Shown here: one piece after another, positions 1 to 8,656 of the stretch
Layout of the letters: the number at the start of each line of letters is the position of its first letter
Numbering within the stretch: position 1 is the first letter of the stretch
Source: Pseudomonadota bacterium
GTDB taxonomy: Bacteria > Myxococcota_A > UBA796 > GCA-2862545
DNA length: 64,000 nt
NCBI GenBank assembly: GCA_947505245.1
Contig: CANNIZ010000018.1
Coordinates: 27,444 to 91,443, forward strand
Reading direction: 5' to 3'
Program-made: the position numbers and the translations under genes
Notes under the pieces: generated by a model
What the model was told of the DNA's origin: nothing
What the model saw: the letters and a program-made list of their open reading frames with translations, nothing else
Databases searched by the model: none

Positions 1-593
1 GTGATCGTCGGGGGGCCAGCGATATCGGCGCCGACGGCCCATTTCGCGTAGTCCCCGTCGAGGATTCCTTCCGTGCCGATCTCGTAGCACGCATGAAGCT
101 GCGGCCCGTCCGTCAACCCGGGCCGGGTCCCCTCCGCGCACCAACTGGCCTGCTCCCAGGCTGCGCTGACCACGCGCTTGGCTTCGTAGTGAAGGTCCAC
201 GTTCACCCAGGATCCGTTCGTCGACACGTCGATGTCGAGGCGCGCGCCCACGCGGCTGAGGTGGCTGTACGAACGATCCTCCGAGTCACCTTGGTGGGTG
301 ACGGTGAAACCCTGTGCGAGGGCCACGTCACGCCAGGCGTCGCGTGCCGACGCAAGCGTGAGATCGGGGCCGGGTCGGTAGGACACCCACACGTCGTTCG
401 GCGCCTTGCCGTTCCACGGCGTCGACACCAGCCCCACATCCCACGGCGGCGCAGGCGGAAAGCCGATCGTCGACCACGGCGCGCCCATACCGTTCGACGC
501 AGGAGGCCCTTCCGTCTCCAACAGGGGCGCTGCGAGGGCTGCAGTCGCCCACAACCACGCGAGCGCAGCGATGGCAGTTCGCGGCGACGTCAC
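1..593 (-). CDS. Secreted protein of unknown function, C-terminus cut by window edge
   Basis: An open minus-strand frame begins with GTG at 593 and runs off the left edge, giving about 197 visible residues. The N-terminus is a signal peptide: an Arg residue, then an Ala/Leu/Trp hydrophobic stretch ending at an ALA-A site. The mature part has several Trp and Gly-Pro rich stretches and two Cys residues (WCAEG and HACYE) that could form a disulfide. The start overlaps the stop of the upstream gene (GTGA), so the two are translationally coupled. I recognise no family. Function is unknown; export to periplasm or surface is inferred from the signal peptide. Confidence 0.7.
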   Translation of the reverse strand, partial: MTSPRTAIAALAWLWATAALAAPLLETEGPPASNGMGAPWSTIGFPPAPPWDVGLVSTPWNGKAPNDVWVSYRPGPDLTLASARDAWRDVALAQGFTVTHQGDSEDRSYSHLSRVGARLDIDVSTNGSWVNVDLHYEAKRVVSAAWEQASWCAEGTRPGLTDGPQLHACYEIGTEGILDGDYAKWAVGADIAGPPTI

Positions 594-1165
594 AGGTTCG
601 GGAACGCCGTCAGGCTCACGAACGTGACGTCGGCGTTGCCGTACACCAGCGGCGCCACCTCGCCCGAAAGCGGAACGGGGCTTGTGTAGGTGCCGAGTAA
701 TTTGCTGTCGACCGTGACCGTCACCTGTTGACCGTTCACGTCCACGTGCAGGTTGTGGGCACCGGGCCCGGAGTGCACGTGCGAGATCCAGTCGATGCCG
801 TTCACCCAGTCCTTTCCGTCGTACCCGCCGGCCCACGCGCGCGTGTCCTGACGGACGAGCACGCCCGACCAGGTGCCGTCCTTCATGCCGAACGCGACGC
901 CCGTGGCGCCGCCCCACTTCATCGCGAGGATCGCGTCGACGTGGAACGAGCCCGTGATCGTACCCGCGCTCGGGCCGAACACGGCCCACTCCGACCGGCG
1001 GTTCTCGGCGTCGGACTTGCACCGGAGGCCGAGTTTGGCGTGTTTGCACGCCATGCCGGGGCCTGACCAGGTCTGGGGCTGGAACGTGAGGTAGTCGACC
1101 GCGAGCGGGGCGTCGGCGGCGAGCGCCGGTCCGGCAAACAACAAGCTGGCGAGCAGGCTCGACAT
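590..1165 (-). CDS. Secreted, probably concanavalin-like beta-sandwich protein
   Basis: The 191-residue protein starts with a clear signal peptide (hydrophobic SSLLASLLFAGPALA, cleaved before ADAP). The mature part is beta-rich, with alternating hydrophobic/polar strands, a Cys pair (GMACKH and GLRCKS) and a C-terminal half resembling LamG/DUF1080-type sandwiches (WISHVHSGPGAHNLHVDVNG, then VTVTVDSKLLGTY). Fold is inferred from pattern only. It is the first gene of a two-gene unit with the partial gene downstream (4-base GTGA overlap) and diverges from the acyl-CoA dehydratase activase gene. No catalytic motif is evident; a ligand-binding or structural exported protein is most likely. Confidence 0.75.
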   Translation of the reverse strand: MSSLLASLLFAGPALAADAPLAVDYLTFQPQTWSGPGMACKHAKLGLRCKSDAENRRSEWAVFGPSAGTITGSFHVDAILAMKWGGATGVAFGMKDGTWSGVLVRQDTRAWAGGYDGKDWVNGIDWISHVHSGPGAHNLHVDVNGQQVTVTVDSKLLGTYTSPVPLSGEVAPLVYGNADVTFVSLTAFPNL

Positions 1166-1228
1166 GTGGCTCCTCCTGGCCTCCCGAGGGCCCCGCGCGA
1201 GCCTACCCCAGATGATGGAGAAAAGCCG

Positions 1229-1257
1229 TTGCCACCCGATCGGACCTTCGCTAGACT
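1229..1257 (+). promoter_or_regulatory. Sigma-70-like promoter of the dehydratase activase gene
   Basis: A TTGCCA box (1229-1234) is separated by exactly 17 bases from TAGACT (1252-1257). The predicted start of transcription is near 1264. That lies downstream of the GTG at 1261 and therefore favours TTG at 1288 as the translation start. Confidence 0.5.
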
Positions 1258-1287
1258 GACGTGTCAGTCAGCTCTGAGAGGACGCCT

Positions 1288-4200
1288 TTGAACAAGATCG
1301 CCATCGGCCTCGACGTCGGCTCCACCACCGTGAAGGCGGTGGTGTGCGACCCCGACTCGCTCGCGATCCTGTGGTCCGACTACCGGCGCCACGAGACGCG
1401 GCAGCCCGAGACCGTGAAGGACTTCATGGTCCGCATCGGCAACGCGTTCCCCGACGTGGACGAGATGCGGATCTTCATCACCGGATCAGGGTCTGGATCG
1501 CTCGCGAAGCCGCTCGGCGCGCGGTTCGTCCAAGAGGTGAACGCGGTCTGCCTCGCTGTGGAACGCATGCACCCCGACGTCGGCAGCGTGATCGAGCTCG
1601 GCGGGCAGGACGCGAAGATCGTGATCTTCCGCGAGAAGGTGGGAGAAGACGGCAAGGTCGACAAGCAGGCGATGACGTCGATGAACGACAAGTGCGCGTC
1701 GGGCACCGGCGCCACCATCGACAAGTGCCTGATCAAGGTGGGCGCCGAGAACGACCACGTCACGAAGCTGCGGTTCGACGCGACGAAGCTGCACCACGTG
1801 GCGGCGAAGTGCGGCGTGTTCGCCGAGACGGACATCGTGAACCTCGTGAAGAGCGGCATCCCCGCAGACGAGATCCTGTGCTCGCTCGCCGACGCGATCG
1901 TGATGCAGAACCTTTCGGTGCTCACGCGCGGAAACACGCTGAAACACAAGGTCCTGCTCCTCGGAGGGCCCAACACGTACCTTCCGTTCCTCGTGGACTG
2001 TTGGCGCCTGCGCATCCCCGAGACGTGGAAGTCCCGCGGGTACGAGCCTCCGGACCTGCCGATCGAGGAGCTCGTGTTCGTGCCCGAGAACGCGCAGTAC
2101 TACGCGGCGTTCGGCGCCGTCGTGTTCGGGCTTCGCGACACGGAGGCCGCTGACAAGGGCGTCTACCACGGCATCGCCGGGCTCGACGAGTACATGCTCA
2201 ACGGGCGCGACGCGCGACTGTCGGGCCAGGCCGCCGGCCCGCTCGTGGCCGATCAGGCCGAGCTCGACGCGTTCATCACCGAGTACACGATCCCGAAGTT
2301 CATCGAAGCGACGTTCACGCCCGGACAGGTCGTGCGCGGCGTGATCGGCCTGGATGGCGGGTCGACGTCGAGCAAGGCCGTGCTCGTCGATCACGAGACC
2401 GGCGACGTGTTGTACAAGGCGTACCGCCTGTCGAAGGGCAACCCGATCCTCGACACGAAAGAGCTGCTCGAGCAGATCCGCGACTATGTGACGGCGCAGG
2501 GGGCGACGCTCGAGTGCACCGGGTTCGGCGCTACCGGGTACGCCGCGAACGTGCTCGAAGAGAGCGTTCGCGCCGACGTGAACATCGTCGAGACGGTGGC
2601 GCACCTGATGGCCGCAGTCCGCTACGTGCCCGACGCGGACGTGGTGTGCGACATCGGCGGTCAGGACATCAAGGTGCTGTTCCTCACGCCCTCGGCCCAC
2701 GGCGGGCGCGACGTGAAGGACTTCAAGCTCAGCAACCAGTGCAGCGCCGGCAACGGCATGTTGTTGCAGGCGATGGCCGACCAGTTCGGCGTCAAGCTCG
2801 AAGACTACGCCGACACCGCGTTCGCGGCGTCCCTGTCGCCGAAGTTCAGCTACGGCTGCGCGGTGTTCCTGGACGCGGATCGCGTGAACTTCCAGAAGGA
2901 GGGTTTCTCCGCTCCGGAGATGTTGTCGGGACTCGCGCAGGTGCTGCCGAAGAACGTGTGGCAGTACGTCGTGCAGGTGCCGCGCCTAGCGGAGTTCGGG
3001 CGCTGCTTCGTGTTGCAGGGCGGCACCCAGCGCAATCTGGCGGCCGTGAAGGCGCAGGTCGACTACATTCGGGCGCGCGTGCCGGACGCGAAGATCGTCG
3101 TGCACCCCCATTGTGGGGAAGCCGGCGCGATCGGCGCGGCGATGGAGACGCGCCGAGTCGTGCTCCGAAAGGGCTCCTCGCGCTTCATCGGGCTCGACGC
3201 CACCATCGCGCTCACGTATTCGTCCACGAACGACGAATCGACGAAGTGCCACTTCTGCCCGAACAACTGCTCGCGCACGTTCATCGACACCGTCACGCCG
3301 AACGGCGACACCAGCCGATACATCAGCGGGTTCTCGTGTGAGAAAGGCACGGTGGAGTCCCACGACGCCCTGCGCGCCGTAAACAAGAAGCGCGCCGTGA
3401 TCCGCAGGCAGTTCCCGAACCTCGTCGAAGAGGAGGCAAAGCTCGCGTTCGACAATTGGTTCGAGGCCGCGCCGCAGCCAGCCGCAGGGTCCGAAAAGGA
3501 CGACACGATCGTCGAGAAGCTGCCGTTCTGGCGCATCGCGCGGCGCGCGTTCAAGCGCGGCTTCAAGCGGTCCAAGGTTGACCTCTCCGACGTGAAGATC
3601 GGCATCCCGCGCGTACTCAACCTGTATTCGCTCGGGCCGTTCTTTCGCACGTACTTCCAATCCGTCGGGCTACCCCCCGACAACCTCGTGTTCACGCCCC
3701 ACACCACCGAAGAGATGTGGCTCGAGGGCGGCAAGTACGGCTCCATCGACCCGTGTTTCCCCTCCAAGGTCGTGCAGGCGCACGTCCATTGGCTGCTGAA
3801 CGCGGGTCTGAAGAAGCACGGCAAATTCGACTACATCTACTTCCCGTGCATCACCCACATCCCGTCGTGGGTGACGAGCACGATGGACAACACATCGTGC
3901 CCGATCGTCGCGGGCGCGCCGAACGTGATCAAGGCGGCGTTCACCAAAGAGGTCGACTTCTTCGAGCGCGCAGGCACCGAGTACATCGATCGCGCGCTCA
4001 CGTTCGTCGAGCCGTACCTGCTCAAGAAGCACCTGTTCGAGACCTGGGGCGGTCGACTCGGCATCACCGAAGACGAGTCGGACTGGGCCGTCGACCAGGG
4101 GTTCGCCGCGCTCGTGGCGTGGAACCACAAGCTCGAGGCGCGCGGCAAGGAGATCCTCGAGCAGGTCGAGCGCGAGGACCGCGTCGCGATTCTGCTGCTC

Positions 4201-4743
4201 GGGCGGCCGTACCACAATGATCCCGGGCTGAATCACGGCATCCCCGACGAGTTCCAGGTGCTCGGCTACCCGATCCTCTCCATTCGCAGCCTCCCGAAGG
4301 ACCCCGAGTGGTGCAAGCGGTTCTTCGGTGACGCCGAGCTGAACGACGTCCGCGACGTGTGGCCCGAGAACTACTCGGCGAATTCGGTGCAGAAGGTGTG
4401 GGCGGCCCGGTATGCCGCGCGGCACCCGAACATCGCCGTGCTCGACCTGTCGAGCTTCAAATGCGGGCACGACGCACCGACGTACGGCATCATCGACAAG
4501 GTGATCTCGACGGCGAAGGCGCCGTACTCAGCACTTCACGACATCGACGCGAACAAGCCGAGCGGGTCGATCGGGATTCGCGTGAAGACGTACGCGCACA
4601 AATTGAAATTGGTGGAAGAGGCGCTGAAAGAGCGGTCTGTGAAGCGCGCGGAATTGGCGCGACGCGTGGCTGAGCGGCGGCGGGAATTGGAGGCGCAGGT
4701 CGCGGGTGAGGCTGGTGAAGGTGCCAGCGTGGCGGCGAAGTGA
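1288..4743 (+). CDS. Double-module acyl-CoA dehydratase activase (BcrAD/BadFG ATPase, DUF2229)
   Basis: This 1151-residue protein belongs to the activases that load an electron onto 2-hydroxyacyl-CoA dehydratases or benzoyl-CoA-type reductases at ATP cost. Two ASKHA ATPase modules follow each other, beginning GLDVGSTTVKAV and GLDGGSTSSKAV. Each carries the two Cys that normally bridge a [4Fe-4S] cluster at a dimer interface: C136/C175 and C485/C524, both pairs 39 residues apart as in HgdC. A third part (DUF2229-like) starts with C654-x2-C657-x3-C661. The start is set at TTG 1288 because GAGAGGA sits 7 bases upstream and the promoter lies just ahead; GTG 1261 is the alternative. The dehydratase partner follows at 5366. 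The true substrate is unknown. Confidence 0.9.
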   Translation: MNKIAIGLDVGSTTVKAVVCDPDSLAILWSDYRRHETRQPETVKDFMVRIGNAFPDVDEMRIFITGSGSGSLAKPLGARFVQEVNAVCLAVERMHPDVGSVIELGGQDAKIVIFREKVGEDGKVDKQAMTSMNDKCASGTGATIDKCLIKVGAENDHVTKLRFDATKLHHVAAKCGVFAETDIVNLVKSGIPADEILCSLADAIVMQNLSVLTRGNTLKHKVLLLGGPNTYLPFLVDCWRLRIPETWKSRGYEPPDLPIEELVFVPENAQYYAAFGAVVFGLRDTEAADKGVYHGIAGLDEYMLNGRDARLSGQAAGPLVADQAELDAFITEYTIPKFIEATFTPGQVVRGVIGLDGGSTSSKAVLVDHETGDVLYKAYRLSKGNPILDTKELLEQIRDYVTAQGATLECTGFGATGYAANVLEESVRADVNIVETVAHLMAAVRYVPDADVVCDIGGQDIKVLFLTPSAHGGRDVKDFKLSNQCSAGNGMLLQAMADQFGVKLEDYADTAFAASLSPKFSYGCAVFLDADRVNFQKEGFSAPEMLSGLAQVLPKNVWQYVVQVPRLAEFGRCFVLQGGTQRNLAAVKAQVDYIRARVPDAKIVVHPHCGEAGAIGAAMETRRVVLRKGSSRFIGLDATIALTYSSTNDESTKCHFCPNNCSRTFIDTVTPNGDTSRYISGFSCEKGTVESHDALRAVNKKRAVIRRQFPNLVEEEAKLAFDNWFEAAPQPAAGSEKDDTIVEKLPFWRIARRAFKRGFKRSKVDLSDVKIGIPRVLNLYSLGPFFRTYFQSVGLPPDNLVFTPHTTEEMWLEGGKYGSIDPCFPSKVVQAHVHWLLNAGLKKHGKFDYIYFPCITHIPSWVTSTMDNTSCPIVAGAPNVIKAAFTKEVDFFERAGTEYIDRALTFVEPYLLKKHLFETWGGRLGITEDESDWAVDQGFAALVAWNHKLEARGKEILEQVEREDRVAILLLGRPYHNDPGLNHGIPDEFQVLGYPILSIRSLPKDPEWCKRFFGDAELNDVRDVWPENYSANSVQKVWAARYAARHPNIAVLDLSSFKCGHDAPTYGIIDKVISTAKAPYSALHDIDANKPSGSIGIRVKTYAHKLKLVEEALKERSVKRAELARRVAERRRELEAQVAGEAGEGASVAAK

Positions 4744-4771
4744 GGGCGTTGTTGATGGCTCAGACGCTCAA

Positions 4772-5323
4772 TTTCTCGCAGAGACGCGGAGAATGGGCAG
4801 AGTTCGCAGAGAGGGGGCTATGGCATGCCGTTGGCGACACGGACAAAGCCGTCCTTGAGGCGGACGCCGCCGAAGTTGATGAGGAGACCGAGGCGGACGT
4901 TGGCGAGGCGGGCGTACGTGGCGACCTGGCGACGATGGACTTCGGCGAGGTCATCAACGGCTTTCACCTCAATAATGACACAGTCATCGACGATAAGATC
5001 GGCGCGAAAAGCGTCGCCGAAGCGCTGCCCTTTGAAGACCGCAGCCACCGGCACCTGACGCTGCACGCGGTGGCCGCGCGACGAAAGTTCATGGGCAAGC
5101 GACGCCTCGTACACGCTCTCGAGCAATCCAGGCCCCAGCGCCCGATGCACCTCAATCGCGGCATCCAACACCGCAGCCGACACCCCATTCTCTGCAACCA
5201 AGCGTCACCTCCGATCAGGCCCTACCGGGCTACCGTCGCGTGCGGAAGTGAAATCCAACGGCAGAGTCTCCAAACCCTCCCTCCTCCGCGCGCTCTGCCC
5301 ATTCTTTGCGCCTCTGCGAGAAA
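4772..5323. mobile_element. GxxExxY-gene element with 31-bp terminal inverted repeats
   Basis: The 31 bases at 4772-4802 and the 31 bases at 5293-5323 are reverse complements with only three mismatches. They bracket a single gene (4818-5201) for a GxxExxY protein. The repeats carry the motif pair TCTGCG...CTCTGCCCATTCT seen on both ends. The element sits in the 622-base interval between two genes that belong to one enzyme system, consistent with insertion into an operon. No transposase is present, so movement, if any, would need a helper. I could not identify a target-site duplication. Confidence 0.65.
4818..5201 (-). CDS. GxxExxY family protein (PD-(D/E)XK nuclease-like)
   Basis: A compact 127-residue protein with the family signature GPGLLESVYE near residue 28. 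Further on are the nuclease-like core pieces: a conserved Asp in RADLIVDD, then IIEVKAVDDL with E and K, and QVATYARL before LLINFG. These match the GxxExxY family, which has a PD-(D/E)XK-like fold but no proven general role. The start is TTG at 5201, supported by a strong GGAGGTGA just upstream. It is the only gene inside a pair of 31-bp inverted repeats and is antisense to both neighbours. Confidence 0.85.
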   Translation of the reverse strand: MVAENGVSAAVLDAAIEVHRALGPGLLESVYEASLAHELSSRGHRVQRQVPVAAVFKGQRFGDAFRADLIVDDCVIIEVKAVDDLAEVHRRQVATYARLANVRLGLLINFGGVRLKDGFVRVANGMP

Positions 5324-5365
5324 CGCTTCCGTTCAAATCATCTCAACCTCCCCGGAGACCTCCCC

Positions 5366-6913
5366 ATGAACCGCGACATCGACATCGACAAAGAGCTCGC
5401 CGACTTCGAACGTTCCGAGTCGAAGAAGCTCGGTCTGGACCGCGAACAGTGGACCGAGCAGGTCAACACCCACTTCACCGGCGCTCAGCGCCCGCACACG
5501 ACCCTGCTCGTCTCGGGCCTCACCATCGCGCACGATCACTTCGTCGCCGCCGCGTTGAGCGGGCTCGGGTACAAGGTGCAGGTGATGGACGCGGCCGACA
5601 ATGCAGCCCTGCAATTCGGCAAGGAGTTCGGCAACCGCGCCCAGTGCAACCCGACGTACTTTACCGTCGGAAACCTCGTGAAACACCTCGTCACGCTGCG
5701 CGAATCGGGCGTCCCAACAAAAGACATCATCGAGAACTACGTGTTCCTCACCGCAGGCGCGTGTGGCCCGTGCAGGTTCGGAACGTACGTGACCGAATAC
5801 CGCAAGGCGCTCCGCGACAGCGGCTTCGACGGCTTCCGCGTGCTGCTGTTCCAGCAACAGGGCGGCATCAAACAGGCCACCGGCGACGAATTGGGCCTGA
5901 AGATCGACGCCGGGTTCGCGTACGGCATCGTGCGCGCGATCATGGCCGGCGATGTCCTGAACCTCGTTTGCTACCGGCTGCGCCCCTACGAGGTCGTGCC
6001 GGGCTCGACGAACGAGGCCATGGCCGAGTGCAAGCGCATTCTCTACGCCGCGTTCTCCACGAATTCGAGCGTGATCGTCGCGCTGGTGAAGTGCCGCCGC
6101 CTGCTCCGCAAGGTGGCCGTCGACCGCACCGTGCCGAAGCCGAAGGTCAGCATCATCGGCGAGTTCTGGGCCATGACGACGGAGGGTGAGGGAAACTACG
6201 ACCTTCACAAATTCCTCGAGGCCGAGGGCGCTGAGGTCGACATCCAGAGCATCACGAACTGGATCCTGTTCATGGTTTGGGAGAACAAACACGACACGCA
6301 AGATCGCATCGACCTGCGCGGCAAGGACGGCGGGCGAAAGGGGCTCGAAGGCAAAGACCCGACGAAGAAGCTGTGGGGCCTCGCGGCGGCGGACGTCGCG
6401 ATTCGCGTCGTGTTCCAGAGCTACGCAAACGCGATCGGTCTACACGGCTACCACCTGCCGGACATGGACGAGGTCGCGAGACTCGCGAGCGCGTACTACG
6501 ACAACGACGTGCGCGGCGGTGAAGGGCACATGGAGGTCGGCAAGCTGATTCATTTCGTCGAGGACAAGGTGAATCACCTCACGATCAGCGTGAAGCCGTT
6601 CGGGTGCATGCCGTCTTCCGGCGTGTCGGACGGGGTGCAATCGCTGATCACGACGAAGTGGCCGGACGCGCTGTTCCTGCCGATCGAGACGACCGGCGAC
6701 GGCAAGGTCAACATCCAGAGCCGCGTGCAGATGATGTTGTTCAAGGCGCGTGAGAAGGCCCGCGCCGAATTCGACGAGGCGCTCGTGAAGAAGGGCCTCA
6801 CCGAGGCCACGTTCAAGGCCAAGGTGGCGGGTTCGCGTTGGTGGAGCCGCGGGCTTCACCACCCCAAACACAAGGCCGCGGGCGTCGCGACGAACCTCGT
6901 CCACGCGGTCTGA
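5366..6913 (+). CDS. 2-hydroxyacyl-CoA dehydratase-like protein
   Basis: A 515-residue protein of the HgdB/FldBC-like acyl-CoA dehydratase superfamily, the expected catalytic partner of the large activase upstream. Cys-containing motifs that could ligate an iron-sulfur cluster include RAQCNPTYF (about residue 95), AGACGPCRFG (about 131-140) and FGCMPSSGV (about 412). ATG 5366 is chosen because GGAGA lies just upstream; earlier in-frame codons fall inside the inverted repeat of the GxxExxY element. The intervening element probably interrupted an original two-gene operon. The substrate cannot be deduced. The gene converges on the antiporter gene, with only nine bases between the two stops. Confidence 0.85.
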   Translation: MNRDIDIDKELADFERSESKKLGLDREQWTEQVNTHFTGAQRPHTTLLVSGLTIAHDHFVAAALSGLGYKVQVMDAADNAALQFGKEFGNRAQCNPTYFTVGNLVKHLVTLRESGVPTKDIIENYVFLTAGACGPCRFGTYVTEYRKALRDSGFDGFRVLLFQQQGGIKQATGDELGLKIDAGFAYGIVRAIMAGDVLNLVCYRLRPYEVVPGSTNEAMAECKRILYAAFSTNSSVIVALVKCRRLLRKVAVDRTVPKPKVSIIGEFWAMTTEGEGNYDLHKFLEAEGAEVDIQSITNWILFMVWENKHDTQDRIDLRGKDGGRKGLEGKDPTKKLWGLAAADVAIRVVFQSYANAIGLHGYHLPDMDEVARLASAYYDNDVRGGEGHMEVGKLIHFVEDKVNHLTISVKPFGCMPSSGVSDGVQSLITTKWPDALFLPIETTGDGKVNIQSRVQMMLFKAREKARAEFDEALVKKGLTEATFKAKVAGSRWWSRGLHHPKHKAAGVATNLVHAV

Positions 6914-6922
6914 GCCGCCTCG

Positions 6923-8608
6923 TCAGGGCGTCGTATCGTTCGTCGCCTTTCCAAGAACGTCGTCGACCGCGTCGGAAAGGGCACGGCCGGTGAGAGCATG
7001 GCGCAGCGCCTCGGTGCGCGCGTCCAGGCCCTGCAGCACCACCTCCGCCACGTCCGGTGCGACAGAGTCGAGCCGGTTCGCGTGCCGGACCGCCTCCCGC
7101 TCGAGGTCCGTCAGGCGCACGAGCGTGCCGAGGACCTCGTGGGCCTGCACCTCCTCGCGCTCCTTGAGCACCAGGGCGAGGCCGTCGCGCACCCCGCGTT
7201 CACGCCCGTCGTACCAGGCCCGGATACGCGCAGCGACGGCGGGAGACACCTGCCCGCCGTGCTCCATGTCCTGCAGCGCGAGCGCACCAACGCGAATCCC
7301 GAGCAGCTCGGCGCGGAAGCGCTCAGCGTCCCGCACCTCGCCTTCGCGCTCGTGGTCGAGACCCAACCACGCCGTCAGCCGGGGGATCGTCAGCCCCTGC
7401 AGAAACAGGGACGCGGCGACGGTTCCGAACACCAGGTGAATCAACAGTTCGCGGCCTTGCATGCCCACCGGAAGGCCGAGCACCAGGACCATCGACAGGC
7501 CGCCCCGCAGGCCGCCCCAGACGAGCATATGCCCCCATGATGGGGGCAACGCGACCCGAGCCGCGGCGAGCACAGGGAGCGCGCCATACACGGCCACCGC
7601 GCGGCCCGCGAGCGTGGCAAGGAACGCCAACGCCACGGGAAATGCGTCGGATAGCAGCTGGCCGATCGGCATCTGCAAGCCGACGAGCAGAAACACGAGC
7701 GTGTTCGACACGAACGCCGCGTACTCCCAGAAGTCCTCCACCGCGAGCCGGGTGCGCGTGCTCATGCCATAGGCCGCGCCGAACGAGCCCACGACCATGC
7801 CGGCCGCGACGGTCGACAGGACGCCTGAGCAGCCGAGGACCTCGGCGAGGAGAAACGACCCGTACGCCAGGACGGTGGTGACTGTGACTTCGATCAGGTG
7901 GTCGTTGATGTTCCGCAGCAGGAGACTCCCGAGGAGGCCAACAACACCGCCAATCAAGGCTCCGCCGCCGCTCATCCACACGAAGGTGCGCACCGCGAAA
8001 ACAGCGATCTCGCCGGCACCGTGCAGCGAAGGAGGATCGCCCGCGTGATGAAGATCGACGCCGAACACGGCCGCCACGATCACGAACAACACCACCGCGA
8101 CGCCGTCGTTGAGCAGGCTCTCCCCTTCCACCACGGTGTTGAGCCGCCGATCGACCCCAAGCGTCTTGAACAGCGACAGCACCGACACGGGGTCCGTCGC
8201 GGTGATGATCGCCCCGAACAGCAGCGCGTGCATCCACCCGAAACCCGCACGAAGGCCGGTCGTCGCGAGGGCGCCGTACAACAGTCCGCTCGTCACCGCC
8301 GTCGCGAGGAGCACTCCCGGGACCGCCAGGACCAGGATGGGGACGAGGTTCCGGCGGAAATCCTCGTAGCGCAGGTGGAACGCCGCCTCGAACAACAGCG
8401 CCGGAAGCAGAAAGCTGAACAGCAGATCCGCCGAAAGCTCGAAGGCACGAAGCTCCGGAAGGTCCGCAAACCCAAGCGCGATGCCCGCGCCGACGAGCGC
8501 GAGTGTGTAAGGAACGCGAAAACGCCGTGCGGTCGCGGCGATCAGCGTCCCCACGATCAGGAGAAGAAGTAGTTCGACGGCCGTATTGCGCAAGAAACCC
8601 CCAGACAC
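6923..8608 (-). CDS. CPA1-type Na+/H+ antiporter (NhaP family)
   Basis: An inner-membrane cation/proton antiporter of 561 residues. About 12 hydrophobic segments occupy residues 8-420, beginning VELLLLLIVGTLIAA. The family ion-binding motifs ATDPVSVLSLF and VEGESLLNDG are intact. A charged cytoplasmic C-terminal tail of about 140 residues follows (from LGLDHEREG), a usual place for regulation. GTG 8608 is chosen because it sits just before the first membrane helix; longer frames would overlap the divergent gene at 8657 and encode Arg-rich nonsense. The first helix could also be entered at a TTG a few codons later. Likely role is pH or sodium homeostasis. Confidence 0.9.
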   Translation of the reverse strand: MSGGFLRNTAVELLLLLIVGTLIAATARRFRVPYTLALVGAGIALGFADLPELRAFELSADLLFSFLLPALLFEAAFHLRYEDFRRNLVPILVLAVPGVLLATAVTSGLLYGALATTGLRAGFGWMHALLFGAIITATDPVSVLSLFKTLGVDRRLNTVVEGESLLNDGVAVVLFVIVAAVFGVDLHHAGDPPSLHGAGEIAVFAVRTFVWMSGGGALIGGVVGLLGSLLLRNINDHLIEVTVTTVLAYGSFLLAEVLGCSGVLSTVAAGMVVGSFGAAYGMSTRTRLAVEDFWEYAAFVSNTLVFLLVGLQMPIGQLLSDAFPVALAFLATLAGRAVAVYGALPVLAAARVALPPSWGHMLVWGGLRGGLSMVLVLGLPVGMQGRELLIHLVFGTVAASLFLQGLTIPRLTAWLGLDHEREGEVRDAERFRAELLGIRVGALALQDMEHGGQVSPAVAARIRAWYDGRERGVRDGLALVLKEREEVQAHEVLGTLVRLTDLEREAVRHANRLDSVAPDVAEVVLQGLDARTEALRHALTGRALSDAVDDVLGKATNDTTP

Positions 8609-8656
8609 AGAAGGAGGCGCTCCGTCCAAGCCATTGGCGCGATAACAGGTCGCAGG

